The notes: generated by a model from the sequence alone, not told the origin. 64,000 bases of DNA from Streptomyces lincolnensis (GCF_001685355.1 NZ_CP016438.1:8742001-8806000); one strand, 5' to 3'; positions 14,474 through 22,843 are shown, numbered from the stretch's first letter. A program made the numbers and translations.

Positions 14474-15410
14474 GGCCGCGCCCCTGTGGGCGACCGTCGT
14501 TCTGCCCGTCGCCCTGGCGGTGGCGGCCCTGGTCGCGGCCGGGTTCGACGCCGTACTGTCCGGGGCGGCCGAGCGCGGCCCCGCCGGAAGCGTCCGCGAG
14601 ACGGGGCGACGGGCGGCGGCTCCCTTGCGCGAGGCGCTTCGGCTGCTCGTCCAGCAGCCGCGCCGTACGACGGCCGCGGACCGGCTGCTCGGCAGGCTGG
14701 GGGTGGTGCTGATCCCGGTGGCCGCGGTGCTCGCCGGTGCCGTCCTGCCCTGGGGCTTCCGCGCCGTGAGCGATCCGTCCGTCGGCATCGTGTGGTTCAA
14801 CGCGATGGAGGCGCTGGCCTGGGCCGCGGTGTGGCTGGCGGGCTGGGGGCCGAACTCGGCGCTGTCGCTGATCGGTGGGTACCGGTTCCTCGCGCAGGGG
14901 CTGGCGTACGAGCTTCCGCACATGTTCGCGCTCACCACCGCCGCTCTCGGCGCCGAGTCCCTGCGGGTCGGGGACGTCGTGGCGGCCCAGGACGGCGTGT
15001 GGTTCGTGGTGTGGATGCCGGTCGCGTTCGTCGTCTATCTGCTGAGCGCCCTCGCGATGGCCTTCTGGGGGCCGTTCGCCCATCCGCTCGCGCGGGACGC
15101 GGCCGGGGGCGCCGCCGTCGAACTGGCGGGCGTGGACCGGCTGGTGTTCCTCGGCGGACGGTGGCTGCTGCTGGTGGTGACCGCCGGCTTCAGCGTGCCG
15201 CTGTTCCTCGGCGGCGGGCACGGGCCGCTGCTGCCGGGCTGGGCGTGGACGGTGGTCAAGACCGCCGCCGTCCTGATGCTGCTGGTCGCCGCGCGCCGGG
15301 CCCTGCCCGTGGTGCGGATGGAGCGGTACATGGAGACGGCGTGGATGGTCCTGGTGCCGCTGACGCTGGTTCAGGCGCTGGTCGTGGCCGTCGTCGTCCT
15401 GAACCGATGA
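14466..15410 (+). CDS. nuoH: NuoH-like membrane subunit, divergent quinone loop
   Basis: This 314-residue protein has about eight membrane helices. NuoH character shows in QPRRTTAADRLLGRLGVVLI, NSALSLIGGYRFLAQGLAYE with LPHMFALTT, and the length. However, the highly conserved cytosolic loop that shapes the quinone site (normally ETNR.PFDL.E.ESELVAG) is replaced by MAFWGPFAHPLARDAAGGAA, so the acidic quinone-channel residues are missing. The ATG at 14466 overlaps the preceding stop by 8 bp. With no B/D/I partners, this subunit may no longer bind quinone as in complex I (inference). No reading-frame damage is present, so the change looks selected rather than decayed. Confidence 0.82.
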   Translation: MPEAAPLWATVVLPVALAVAALVAAGFDAVLSGAAERGPAGSVRETGRRAAAPLREALRLLVQQPRRTTAADRLLGRLGVVLIPVAAVLAGAVLPWGFRAVSDPSVGIVWFNAMEALAWAAVWLAGWGPNSALSLIGGYRFLAQGLAYELPHMFALTTAALGAESLRVGDVVAAQDGVWFVVWMPVAFVVYLLSALAMAFWGPFAHPLARDAAGGAAVELAGVDRLVFLGGRWLLLVVTAGFSVPLFLGGGHGPLLPGWAWTVVKTAAVLMLLVAARRALPVVRMERYMETAWMVLVPLTLVQALVVAVVVLNR

Positions 15411-15423
15411 GGAGGTGATGGCC

Positions 15424-15987
15424 GTGCTCGACGACGTGATCTTCTGGGCGCTGGCCCTGTCGGCGGTGGCCGCCGGAGTCATGGTGTTCCGCTTCGACTC
15501 CATGGCCCGGGCGACGTACGCCCTGCTGGTCTCGCTGCTGTGCGTCGGCGGTCAGGTGCTGCTGCTCGGCCTCGATTACCTCGGGGTCGTGATCGTGCTG
15601 ATGATGACCATCGAGATGGCCGTCATGGCCGTCTTCATGGTGATGTACATGATGAACCCGGCCGGGCTCCTGCCGATGACCATGGTCCACAACAAGAAGG
15701 GCGCGGCCGTCATCTGCGCGGCCGTCTTCGGCGTCCTGGCCGCCGGGATCCTCCTCGCCCCCTGGCCCGCGCGGCGCGGCCGGGCGTCGGACGACCCGAC
15801 CATGGACCTCGGCATGTCGCTGATGGGGCCGCAGATGCTCACGATGATGACCCTGGGCCTCACCCTGTTCGCCACGATCGTCGTGACCGTCGTCCTGGCC
15901 ACCCGCCGGGGCCGCTACGACCGGTTCGGCGACGACCTGTCGGCACACACCGCCGACGATCCCGTACGGGGAGGGGTGGGCCGGTGA
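15424..15987 (+). CDS. nuoJ: NuoJ-like membrane subunit
   Basis: This subunit has about 187 residues and five predicted helices. The conserved helix-3 region of NuoJ appears as LLGLDYLGVVIVLMMTIEMA followed by VMAVFMVMYMMN (normally A.....VYVGAIMVLFLFV.MM), unusually rich in Met. I chose GTG 15424, 8 nt after GGAGG (15411-15415); the ATG at 15418 is only 2 nt from that site. The stop overlaps nuoK as GTGA. It is part of the membrane arm, next to the H/A/K subunits. No residues can be called catalytic. Confidence 0.82.
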   Translation: MLDDVIFWALALSAVAAGVMVFRFDSMARATYALLVSLLCVGGQVLLLGLDYLGVVIVLMMTIEMAVMAVFMVMYMMNPAGLLPMTMVHNKKGAAVICAAVFGVLAAGILLAPWPARRGRASDDPTMDLGMSLMGPQMLTMMTLGLTLFATIVVTVVLATRRGRYDRFGDDLSAHTADDPVRGGVGR

Positions 15988-16289
15988 GTCTGGAACTGTT
16001 CCTGCTGCTCGCCGCCGCCCTGTTCAGCATCGGCCTGTTCGGCGCGCTCACCCAGCAGTCGGTCGTGATGCTGATGATGGGGCTGGAACTGATGCTGGGC
16101 GGTGTCATCGTCGGCGCGGCCGCCGTCTGGCACTACATCGCCCCGGACGCCGCCGACGGCCAGGTGCTGGTGGTCCTGGCGGTCACGGTGATGGCGGTGG
16201 AGATGGCCGTCGGATTCGCCGTGGTCACCGCGCTGTTCCGGGCGCGTGAGGTGGACATGACCGACATGGCCGCGGAGTTGAAGGAGTGA
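15984..16289 (+). CDS. nuoK: NuoK-like membrane subunit
   Basis: This 101-residue, three-helix protein keeps both buried glutamates needed for proton transfer in NuoK: Glu35 in MMGLELMLGG and Glu73 in TVMAVEMAVGF. The start is GTG 15984 inside the nuoJ stop; the end overlaps nuoL as GTGA. Because the E35/E73 pair is intact, the proton path through the E-channel region is probably preserved even though the quinone loop of NuoH is not. Confidence 0.9.
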   Translation: MSLELFLLLAAALFSIGLFGALTQQSVVMLMMGLELMLGGVIVGAAAVWHYIAPDAADGQVLVVLAVTVMAVEMAVGFAVVTALFRAREVDMTDMAAELKE

Positions 16290-18118
16290 GCGCCCTGCTG
16301 TGGGCGCTCGTCGCGCTGCCGCTGACCGTGGGCACGCTGCTGGCGGTCGTCGGCCGCCCGGCGGACCGGTACGCCCCCGGTGTCGCGGTCGGTACGGCCG
16401 TAGGCGCCCTCGGCCTGGCCGTGGCGGTGGCGTTCGGGCACCCGCGGGTCGAGGCGCCCCTGCTCGAAGGGCTGCCCGCCGGGCTGGCGGTCGACGGGCT
16501 GTCGGGCCTCATGGTGGTGACCGTCACGGCGGTGACGGCGGCCGTCCTCCTGTTCGGCGTCGCGGACATCGGACCGGGCGAGGCACGCGCCCGCTTCTTC
16601 GGGCTGATGCTGCTCTTCGCCGGCGCGATGCTGACGACGGTCACCGCGACCACGCTGCCGGTCCTGCTGATGGCGTGGGAGGTGATGGGCGCCACCTCCT
16701 GGGCGCTGATCGGCCACTGGTGGCGCGACCCGGAGCGCGGGGATGCCGCCAACACCGCCTTCCTGACGACCCGCGCCGCCGACCTCGGCCTCTACCTCGC
16801 CGCCGGGGCGGCAGTGGCGAGCGGACAGTCCGGGTCCCTCGCCGAACTCCCGGGCGCGGCGGATCCGTGGCAGGCCCTCATCACCGCCGGTGTCATCGTG
16901 GCCGCGCTCGGCAAGTCGGCCCAACTGCCCTTCAGTTTCTGGCTGTCCAGGGCCATGCGGGGCCCGAGCCCGGTCTCCGCCCTGCTGCACTCGGCGACCA
17001 TGGTCGTGGCCGGCGCGTATCTGCTGCTGCGGCTGGAGCCGCTGCTCGCGCGGTCCGGCTGGGGCGGGCCCCTGGTGGCGTGGACGGGCGCGGTGACAGC
17101 CGTGCTCCTCGGCCTGGTCGCCGTGGCGCAGACCGACCTCAAACAGCTGCTCGCCGCCTCCACCTGTGCCCAGATCGGCTTCATGGTGCTCGCCGCCGGG
17201 ACCGGCGCGGTCACCGGCGGAACCCTCCAACTCATCGCCCACGCCGCCGCGAAGAGCCTGGCCTTCCTCGTCGCCGGCGCCTGGCTGACATCCCTCGGCA
17301 CCAAGGCGCTGCCCGCCCTGCACGGCGCGGCCCGACGGCACCGCACGGCCGGGATCGCCTTCACCGTCGCGGCCCTGGCGCTGGCCGGGATCCCGCCCCT
17401 GTCGTTGTGGGCGGCGAAGGACGTCCTGCTCGCCGAGGCCCTGGAGGACAGCACGGCGCTGTACGTCGTCGGGCTGGCCGGGGCGGTGATCTCCGCGGTG
17501 TACAGCGCCAAGGCCCTCTGGTTCGTCTGGCAGCCGGCTCCCGCGGCGGACCGCCACCGCGAGGAGCCGCTGCCGTTGGCGACCCGGCTGCCGCTGGTGA
17601 TCCTGGCGGTCGCCTGCGTCGCGCTGACGGCCACGTCCTTCCCGCCTGTGCGGGAAGCGGTCGGGCGGGTGCTCGGCGGTGAGGCCCAACCAGGGCCGCG
17701 GACATGGGAGTTCGCCCTGTCCGGTGTGCTCGCGGTCGTCGTCTCGGCCGTCGTGTGGATCCGCGGCCCGCACCTGCGCGCCTTGGCCGTCCAGACACAG
17801 TGGCTCCATCTGGAGACGGCCGCGCATGCGCTCCTCGTCCGTCCGGTCATGCGCCTCGCCGACGCCCTCGCCGCCTTCGACGACCGGGTGCTGGACCGTG
17901 CCGTCGACGGCACCGCCCGTGGCTCGGTCCGGCTGGCGCGGTGGACCGACACCCAGGTGGAGCGACTTGTCGACGGCGCCGTGGAGGGGGTTGCGGGCGG
18001 TGCGCGGGCGCTCGGCCGCCTGGCGCGCCGGCCGCAGACCGGGCAGCTGCACCAGTACCTCGCTCAGGCGGTCGCCGCCTTCACCGTCCTCGCCGTCGTC
18101 CTCGTCCTCGTGAGGTGA
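16286..18118 (+). CDS. nuoL: NuoL-like antiporter subunit
   Basis: This 610-residue Mrp/complex-I antiporter-like subunit has about 14-16 helices. Key residues are visible: Glu132 in the WEVMGATSWALIGHWW helix, Lys210 in LGKSAQLPFSFWL, the HSATMVVAGAYLLLR helix with its His, and the TDLKQLLAASTCAQIGFM lysine helix. A lateral C-terminal helix of normal length follows, with an amphipathic stretch (MRLADALAAFDDRVLDRAVD). It would move protons across the cytoplasmic membrane. GTG 16286 overlaps nuoK. The proton-channel set is complete, in contrast to the altered NuoH. Confidence 0.9.
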   Translation: MSALLWALVALPLTVGTLLAVVGRPADRYAPGVAVGTAVGALGLAVAVAFGHPRVEAPLLEGLPAGLAVDGLSGLMVVTVTAVTAAVLLFGVADIGPGEARARFFGLMLLFAGAMLTTVTATTLPVLLMAWEVMGATSWALIGHWWRDPERGDAANTAFLTTRAADLGLYLAAGAAVASGQSGSLAELPGAADPWQALITAGVIVAALGKSAQLPFSFWLSRAMRGPSPVSALLHSATMVVAGAYLLLRLEPLLARSGWGGPLVAWTGAVTAVLLGLVAVAQTDLKQLLAASTCAQIGFMVLAAGTGAVTGGTLQLIAHAAAKSLAFLVAGAWLTSLGTKALPALHGAARRHRTAGIAFTVAALALAGIPPLSLWAAKDVLLAEALEDSTALYVVGLAGAVISAVYSAKALWFVWQPAPAADRHREEPLPLATRLPLVILAVACVALTATSFPPVREAVGRVLGGEAQPGPRTWEFALSGVLAVVVSAVVWIRGPHLRALAVQTQWLHLETAAHALLVRPVMRLADALAAFDDRVLDRAVDGTARGSVRLARWTDTQVERLVDGAVEGVAGGARALGRLARRPQTGQLHQYLAQAVAAFTVLAVVLVLVR

Positions 18119-18123
18119 CCGCC

Positions 18124-19632
18124 GTGCTCACGGCCATCGTCCTGCTCCCGACCGCCATGGCGGCCCTCCTGCTGTGCGTGCCGCGCGGCGCGCCCCGCCA
18201 CCTGTTCCTGACGGCCTGGGCGTCGACCACCGCCGTCGAACTGGTCCTGACCGTGATCGTCTGGGCGGGATACCGGGCCGACGGCGGCATGCAGTACGAG
18301 ACGCGGGCCCGCTGGATCCCGAGTGCCGGCATCAGCTACCACATCGGCGTCGACGGCCTGTCGCTCCCGCTCGTCGCCCTCACCTGCGTCCTGTTCCTGG
18401 CCTGCGCCCTGTACGCCTGGCGCGACACCCGGCGGGTCAGGGAGTTCGCGGCCCTGTTCCTCTTCCTCCAGACCACCTGCCTCGGCCTGTTCGTCGCCCT
18501 CGACCTGATCCTGTTCTTCGTCTTCTTCGACCTGTCCATCGTCGCGATGTACTTCGTCATCGCCGGATGGGGACACAAGAACGCGGCCCGCTCCGCGCTG
18601 AAGTTCTTCCTCTACACCTTCATCGGCTCCCTCGCCCTGCTGCTGGGCTTCATCGGCCTCTACCTCGCCGCCGACCCGCACACCTTCGACATCGTCGAGC
18701 TGACCGATGCCAACCCCCTTGCGGGGCGCACCACTTACGGCGCGCTCGTCCTGCTCGCCATCGGCGTCGGGCTGGCGGTCAAGACGCCGACCGTGCCCTT
18801 CCACACCTGGTTGCCGCCCGCGCACACCGACGCCCCGGCCGCCGGCTCTGCGATCCTCGCCGGGGTGCTGCTGAAAATGGGCGCCTACGGCTTTCTGCGC
18901 ATCGCCCTGCCCGTCCTGCCCGGCGCCTGGCGCGACCACGCGCTCGTCTTCGTCGTCGTCGGCGTGGTCTCCGTGCTGTACGGCGCGCTGGTCGCCCTCG
19001 CCCAGACCGACTTCAAACGGATGGTCGCCTACACCTCCGTCAACCACATGGGCTACATCGTCCTGGCGATCGGAGCGGCCGGGGCCGTCGGCTCGGACCA
19101 GGAGGAGGCCCGGCGGCTCGCGGTCACCGGATCGCTCTTCCAGATGGTCAGTCACGGGCTGCTGACCGGGGCCCTGTTCCTGCTCGCCGGCGTGCTGTAC
19201 GAGCGGGGGCGCACCTACGAGATGCCCGCGTACTCGGGGGTCGCCGGGCGGGCGCCCGTCTTCGCCGCGCTGACCGGCGTCGCCGCCTTCGCCTCGCTCG
19301 GGCTGCCGGGCTTCTCCGGGTTCATCGCCGAGTTCCAGATCCTCACCGGGAGCCTGGGACCGCAGCCGGTGGCCACCGGGCTGGCCGTGCTCGGGATCCT
19401 GCTCACCGCGGGCCTGTTCCTGCGCGCCCTGCAACAGGTCTTCCTCGGACCACTGCGGCTGCCGCTCGCCGCCCCCGGAACCGACCGGCCCTTCCCGGAC
19501 ATCCGCCGCCACGAAGGGCTCGCGATCGTCCCGCTGCTGGTCCTGGGCGTCGTCCTCGGTATCGCTCCCCGGTTCGTGCTCGACGTCATCGAACCCGCCT
19601 CGCGCACCGTGCTGGAGCTGCTCGCGCGATGA
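18124..19632 (+). CDS. nuoM: NuoM-like antiporter subunit
   Basis: This antiporter-like subunit has about 502 residues. The conserved helix-5 acid is Asp136 (FFVFFDLSIVAMYFVIAGWG) where most NuoM proteins have Glu. The broken helix 7 lysine is kept in VGLAVKTPTVPFHTWLPPAH and the QTDFKRMVAYTSVNHMGYIV helix is normal. I chose GTG 18124, 8 nt after GAGG at the nuoL stop; an overlapping GTG (18115) is also possible. The stop overlaps nuoN as ATGA. The conservative Glu-to-Asp change should still allow proton transfer. Confidence 0.88.
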   Translation: MLTAIVLLPTAMAALLLCVPRGAPRHLFLTAWASTTAVELVLTVIVWAGYRADGGMQYETRARWIPSAGISYHIGVDGLSLPLVALTCVLFLACALYAWRDTRRVREFAALFLFLQTTCLGLFVALDLILFFVFFDLSIVAMYFVIAGWGHKNAARSALKFFLYTFIGSLALLLGFIGLYLAADPHTFDIVELTDANPLAGRTTYGALVLLAIGVGLAVKTPTVPFHTWLPPAHTDAPAAGSAILAGVLLKMGAYGFLRIALPVLPGAWRDHALVFVVVGVVSVLYGALVALAQTDFKRMVAYTSVNHMGYIVLAIGAAGAVGSDQEEARRLAVTGSLFQMVSHGLLTGALFLLAGVLYERGRTYEMPAYSGVAGRAPVFAALTGVAAFASLGLPGFSGFIAEFQILTGSLGPQPVATGLAVLGILLTAGLFLRALQQVFLGPLRLPLAAPGTDRPFPDIRRHEGLAIVPLLVLGVVLGIAPRFVLDVIEPASRTVLELLAR

Positions 19633-21059
19633 ACGAGATGCCCCCGATGAACGAGAACCCCGTCCACCTCCTGCCCGAGGTGCTGCTCGCCGCCTCGGCC
19701 GTGCTCGGCCTGCTGCTCGGCGCGTGGCTGCCGCGCCGCCGCCAGTGGCTGACCGGAGCGCTGGCGGCCGTCGCCTGCGCCGCGGGGATCGTCGCCGCCG
19801 CGATCGCCGCGGCCGACCCCGTCCGGACGGTCTTCGGCGACTCCTTCGCCCTCGACACGCTCACCGCCACCGGCAGGATCGTCATCCTCGGCGCGACCCT
19901 GCTGGTCCTCGCCCTCGCCCTGCCGCGGATGCACGCCGACCCGCGCGAGACGGAGTTCTACGTCCTGCTCCAACTCGCCTCCGCCGGCGCCCTGATGCTG
20001 GCCGGAGCCCAGGACCTGCTCCTCCTCGCCGCCGCCTACCTGCTCGCGAGCGTGCCCGCCTACGCGCTCGCCGGGTTCCGCAAGGACGGCCCCGGCACCG
20101 AGGCGGCCCTGAAGTTCTACGTCGTCGGCGCGCTCCTCGGCGTGGTCATGCTCGGCGGCGTCACCGTCCTCCTCGCCGCCGGGCGGACCACGTCGTACCC
20201 CATGCTGCGGACCGAACTCGCCGAGGCACCGGGCGGGTTGGTGGCGGTCGGCACGCTGGCTCTGCTCGCCGGTCTGCTGTTCAAGGCCGGGGGCGTGCCC
20301 GGCCACTTCTGGGTGCCGGACGCCGTCCAGGGCAGCTCGGCGCCGGTGGCCGCCTTCCTCGCCACCATCCCCAAGATCGGCGCGCTGGTGGCCTTCTACC
20401 GGCTCGCCGCCGTGCCGCTCGCGGACGCGGACCTGCCGTGGGCCGGCCTGGTGGCCGTCCTCGCGGTCGCGTCGATGACCTTGGGCAACCTGGCGGCCTT
20501 CTTCCAGCAGGACGTCAAACGGCTGCTCGCCTATTCCACGATCAGCCAGGTCGGCTACCTGTTGCTCCCGGTGGCCGTCGCCGGACGCACCGACCTCGAC
20601 CAGCGGGCGCTGCTGTACTACCTGGCCGGGTACGCGCTCACCAACCTCGGCGCCTTCGCCGTCGTCTGCGCCCTGCCCGGTGCCCACACCCTCGACGACT
20701 ACCGCGGCCTGGCGCGGGCGCACCCGGCGCTCCTCGCCTCGCTCGCCGTCTGTCTGCTGGGCCTGGTGGGCACGCCCCCGACCGCCGTCTTCCTCGGCAA
20801 ACTGGAGGTCTTCAGCGCCGCCTTCGACGGCGGCTACGCCTGGCTCGCGGTGGTCGCGGCCGTCAACACGGTGGCCTCGCTCTTCTACTACCTGCGCTGG
20901 ATCGGCCCGGCGTTCCGCACGCCCGGGGCCGCACGCGAACCGCATGCCACATCGAGGCCGGCCGCCGTGGTCGCCTACGCGGCCGCCGCCGGTTCCGTCG
21001 TCCTCGGCGTGCTGGGCGGTGTCGTCCTGGACGTGCTGGACGGTCCGCTCGCCCGCTGA
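19629..21059 (+). CDS. nuoN: NuoN-like antiporter subunit
   Basis: This last antiporter-like subunit has 476 residues. The helix-7 lysine is present (GLLFKAGGVPGHFWVPDAVQ) and so is the helix-8 lysine of FFQQDVKRLLAYSTISQVGY. In the helix-5 position, where NuoN normally has a membrane Glu, the segment reads AAYLLASVPAYALAGF, so that acid seems to be lost (hand alignment). The ATG at 19629 overlaps nuoM. It ends the operon; the next gene is convergent and starts its 3' end 26 bp later with no obvious terminator between them. Confidence 0.88.
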   Translation: MNEMPPMNENPVHLLPEVLLAASAVLGLLLGAWLPRRRQWLTGALAAVACAAGIVAAAIAAADPVRTVFGDSFALDTLTATGRIVILGATLLVLALALPRMHADPRETEFYVLLQLASAGALMLAGAQDLLLLAAAYLLASVPAYALAGFRKDGPGTEAALKFYVVGALLGVVMLGGVTVLLAAGRTTSYPMLRTELAEAPGGLVAVGTLALLAGLLFKAGGVPGHFWVPDAVQGSSAPVAAFLATIPKIGALVAFYRLAAVPLADADLPWAGLVAVLAVASMTLGNLAAFFQQDVKRLLAYSTISQVGYLLLPVAVAGRTDLDQRALLYYLAGYALTNLGAFAVVCALPGAHTLDDYRGLARAHPALLASLAVCLLGLVGTPPTAVFLGKLEVFSAAFDGGYAWLAVVAAVNTVASLFYYLRWIGPAFRTPGAAREPHATSRPAAVVAYAAAAGSVVLGVLGGVVLDVLDGPLAR

Positions 21060-21084
21060 CCCGGGCCCGGAGGCGACGTCGGCC

Positions 21085-21393
21085 TCACTGCTGCGGCGAC
21101 GCCTGCCAGCCGCCCTGGTGCTGCTGCATCGGCGGCTGGTAACCCTGCTGCGGCGCGTACTGCGGCGGCGCCGAGGGCTGCGGGGGCCGTACGGCGGAAC
21201 CACCTTGTGGGCGGGCGAGCAGACACGCGACGGCGCCGATCATCAGCCCGATGCCGAGATGCGAACTCGCCTCCCGGATCTGCGTGAACTCGACGCTCTC
21301 GACATCGCTGCGCTCCGCGATCATCGGCATGGCGAACCCCTGGACGAGGAAGTACAGGCCGAGCACGAGGAAGATCCAACCCAAGACTCTCAT
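21085..21393 (-). CDS. Small membrane protein with Pro/Gln-rich tail
   Basis: From ATG 21393 (AAGG 8 nt upstream) the product is 102 residues. One helix (VLGWIFLVLGLYFLVQGFAM), a polar loop, a second helix (LGIGLMIGAVACLLA) and a cytoplasmic-looking Pro/Gln-rich tail (PPQYAPQQGYQPPMQQHQGG) can be seen. A GTG at 21474 would add 27 basic residues and cannot be excluded. No family is recognised. It is convergent with the nuo-like operon. Confidence 0.6.
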   Translation of the reverse strand: MRVLGWIFLVLGLYFLVQGFAMPMIAERSDVESVEFTQIREASSHLGIGLMIGAVACLLARPQGGSAVRPPQPSAPPQYAPQQGYQPPMQQHQGGWQASPQQ

Positions 21394-21510
21394 GGCCGGT
21401 ACCTTACGGGCGCTCTTGCGGGCCTCCACCGTTGCTTTCGCAAGCGATCGCACCGCTCCCACGACCGTGCCCACCCCGTGGACGCCCCCTTGACGAGGAC
21501 CGGGCGTCGA

Positions 21511-21538
21511 TCGACACTCCTCGTGGGAATCCTAGTGA
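21511..21538 (+). promoter_or_regulatory. Possible promoter of the first leader peptide
   Basis: TCGACA (21511-21516), 16 bp, TAGTGA (21533-21538). The predicted start is only about 8-10 nt before the leader ATG at 21554, leaving just room for the AGGTAGGGA ribosome site. Spacing and sequence are acceptable but not strong. Confidence 0.35.
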
Positions 21539-21553
21539 ACAGGTAGGGAAGCA

Positions 21554-21676
21554 TGGGGCGCCTTGAGCCGGTCAGTGTGCGGGTGGGCCGTACGTCTCGG
21601 CCGGCGCTCCTGCTGACGTCCCGCCGTCACATCGATCTGCTGCGGGTGTGCAGCGCGATCGGGCCCCTGGGCTGAG
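21554..21676 (+). CDS. Putative leader peptide (RRHIDLLRV type)
   Basis: ATG 21554, after AGGGA, encodes 40 residues containing TSRRHIDLLRVCSAIGPLG and a stop. The core R-HIDL-RV-SA is shared by a family of short ORFs that precede sulfur- and cysteine-related genes in Streptomyces and are usually named putative leader peptide; it contains one Cys codon (TGC). It ends 61 bp before the transferase-like gene. Control by ribosome stalling or attenuation is the usual proposal for this family. It is too short for automatic calling. Confidence 0.7.
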
Positions 21677-21737
21677 CCCCTCCGTACCCGACGTCGCTTC
21701 CGTCGCGTGCACGTCCGTTCCTACCCCGGGGAGATCC

Positions 21738-22604
21738 ATGTCCGTCACGCCGCTCGCCCTCGCCCCTGTCCACCCCGCTCCCGCGTTCCGGGGGCGGATC
21801 GGCCGGGACGCGCGCAGTGGGCACTACGCCGTGCCGCGCCGCTACCGGCTCCATCTGTCCGCGACCTGCTCCGACGGTCTCCGGATCGCCGTGACGCACG
21901 GCCTGCTCGGGCTCGACGACGTCTGTCCGGTGACACCGTTGGGGGCGGTCCCGGACTGTCCCGACGGGGGGCATTCCGCGCTGCGTCCGCTGTACGAGGC
22001 GAGCGTGCACCGGTACCGGGGTGCGGCCGTCGGGCCGGTGCTGAGCGACGACTGGTCGGGGCGGATCGTCAGCACCCACGCGCCCGACATCACCCGTGAC
22101 CTGGCCCGGCACTTCGGCGGTGGCCGGCCGGCGCTGTACCCGTGCGGGGCGGAGTCGGAGATCGAGGCCGTGGAGCGGATGTGCGCGCAGGGCATCGAGG
22201 AGGCCGCCCAGCGGGCCGGCACCGCGGGGTCGGAGCCGACGGAACGGGACGCGGCGCTCGGGAAGCTGCTGCAGACCCTGGACGTGCTGGAGCGTCGGCT
22301 AGAGGTGGAGGAGTACCTGATCCGGGATCAGATCACCGCCGCCGACGTGGAGTTGTGGGTGACGCTCGTGCAGCTCGACACCGTGCACCGCCACCACCTG
22401 GACGCCGCCGCCGTGCACCGCGTCGCCGGCCACCCCGCTCTGTGGGCCTATGCCCGCCGCCTGGCCGCCCACCCGGCCTTCGGCGCCCACCTCGACCTCG
22501 ACGGCATCGCCCGCCGCCACCACGCCCGCTGCCGTGGGCTGGAGGCAGCCGGGGCGGCCGTGCAGATCCTGGACTGGGAGTCCCACGCGGCCGTCCGGCC
22601 GTAG
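21738..22604 (+). CDS. Glutathione-S-transferase-like protein (Ecm4/YqjG type), atypical site
   Basis: This 288-residue protein starts at ATG 21738 after GGGGAGA. The N-terminal part follows glutathionyl-hydroquinone reductases: RGRIGRDARSGHYAVPRRYR, a strand ending SATCSDGLRIAV where the family has S.ACPWAHR, YRGAAVGPVLSDDWSGRIVS, then SEIEAVERMCAQGIEEA at the linker. The C-terminal helical domain includes RDQITAADVELWVTLVQLDT, the N-capping/Asp motif of GST C-domains. The catalytic Cys may be kept (TCS) but the CPWA context is lost. In mycothiol-using actinomycetes the thiol partner may differ. The preceding leader peptide hints at sulfur-linked regulation (inference). Confidence 0.72.
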   Translation: MSVTPLALAPVHPAPAFRGRIGRDARSGHYAVPRRYRLHLSATCSDGLRIAVTHGLLGLDDVCPVTPLGAVPDCPDGGHSALRPLYEASVHRYRGAAVGPVLSDDWSGRIVSTHAPDITRDLARHFGGGRPALYPCGAESEIEAVERMCAQGIEEAAQRAGTAGSEPTERDAALGKLLQTLDVLERRLEVEEYLIRDQITAADVELWVTLVQLDTVHRHHLDAAAVHRVAGHPALWAYARRLAAHPAFGAHLDLDGIARRHHARCRGLEAAGAAVQILDWESHAAVRP

Positions 22605-22756
22605 CCACAGGGGTGCCGTCCGCCGGACCGGCAGGCCGGGAACATCCCACGAGGGCCCGGCGTTGTGACTCACGACGAGATGCGTCGGCGGCTTCGTGCG
22701 CTCAGCAGTCCGTGCGCCGAGCAGGTTCGTGCGCCCAGCAGGAGGAGGTGACGGGC

Positions 22757-22843
22757 GTGACTCCCACACTCCGCTCCGTCCGTCTCCACTCCCGGCCGCA
22801 CATCGATCTCCAGCGCGTGTCCGCCGCGCTCTGTTGCTCCTGA
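22757..22843 (+). CDS. Putative leader peptide (RPHIDLQRV type)
   Basis: GTG 22757, 6 nt after the perfect site GGAGGAGGTG (22741-22750), encodes 28 residues ending in HSRPHIDLQRVSAALCCS. It shares the HIDL-RV-SA core with the ORF at 21554 but ends with two adjacent cysteine codons, as expected for a cysteine-sensing leader. It lies 81 bp upstream of the monooxygenase start. Confidence 0.7.
   Translation: MTPTLRSVRLHSRPHIDLQRVSAALCCS

Noticed and set aside
18174..21059. A 961-codon + frame running through nuoM and into nuoN
   Set aside because: Its last part is nuoN itself; the first 480 codons are Arg-rich out-of-frame nuoM with no homology. It is not a fusion protein.
12858..21059. Reading the nuo-like operon as a normal complete NADH dehydrogenase (nuoA-N)
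   Set aside because: No reading frame in the 8.2 kb carries NuoB, C, E, F, G or I motifs or any CxxCxxC cluster; only the membrane subunits are present.
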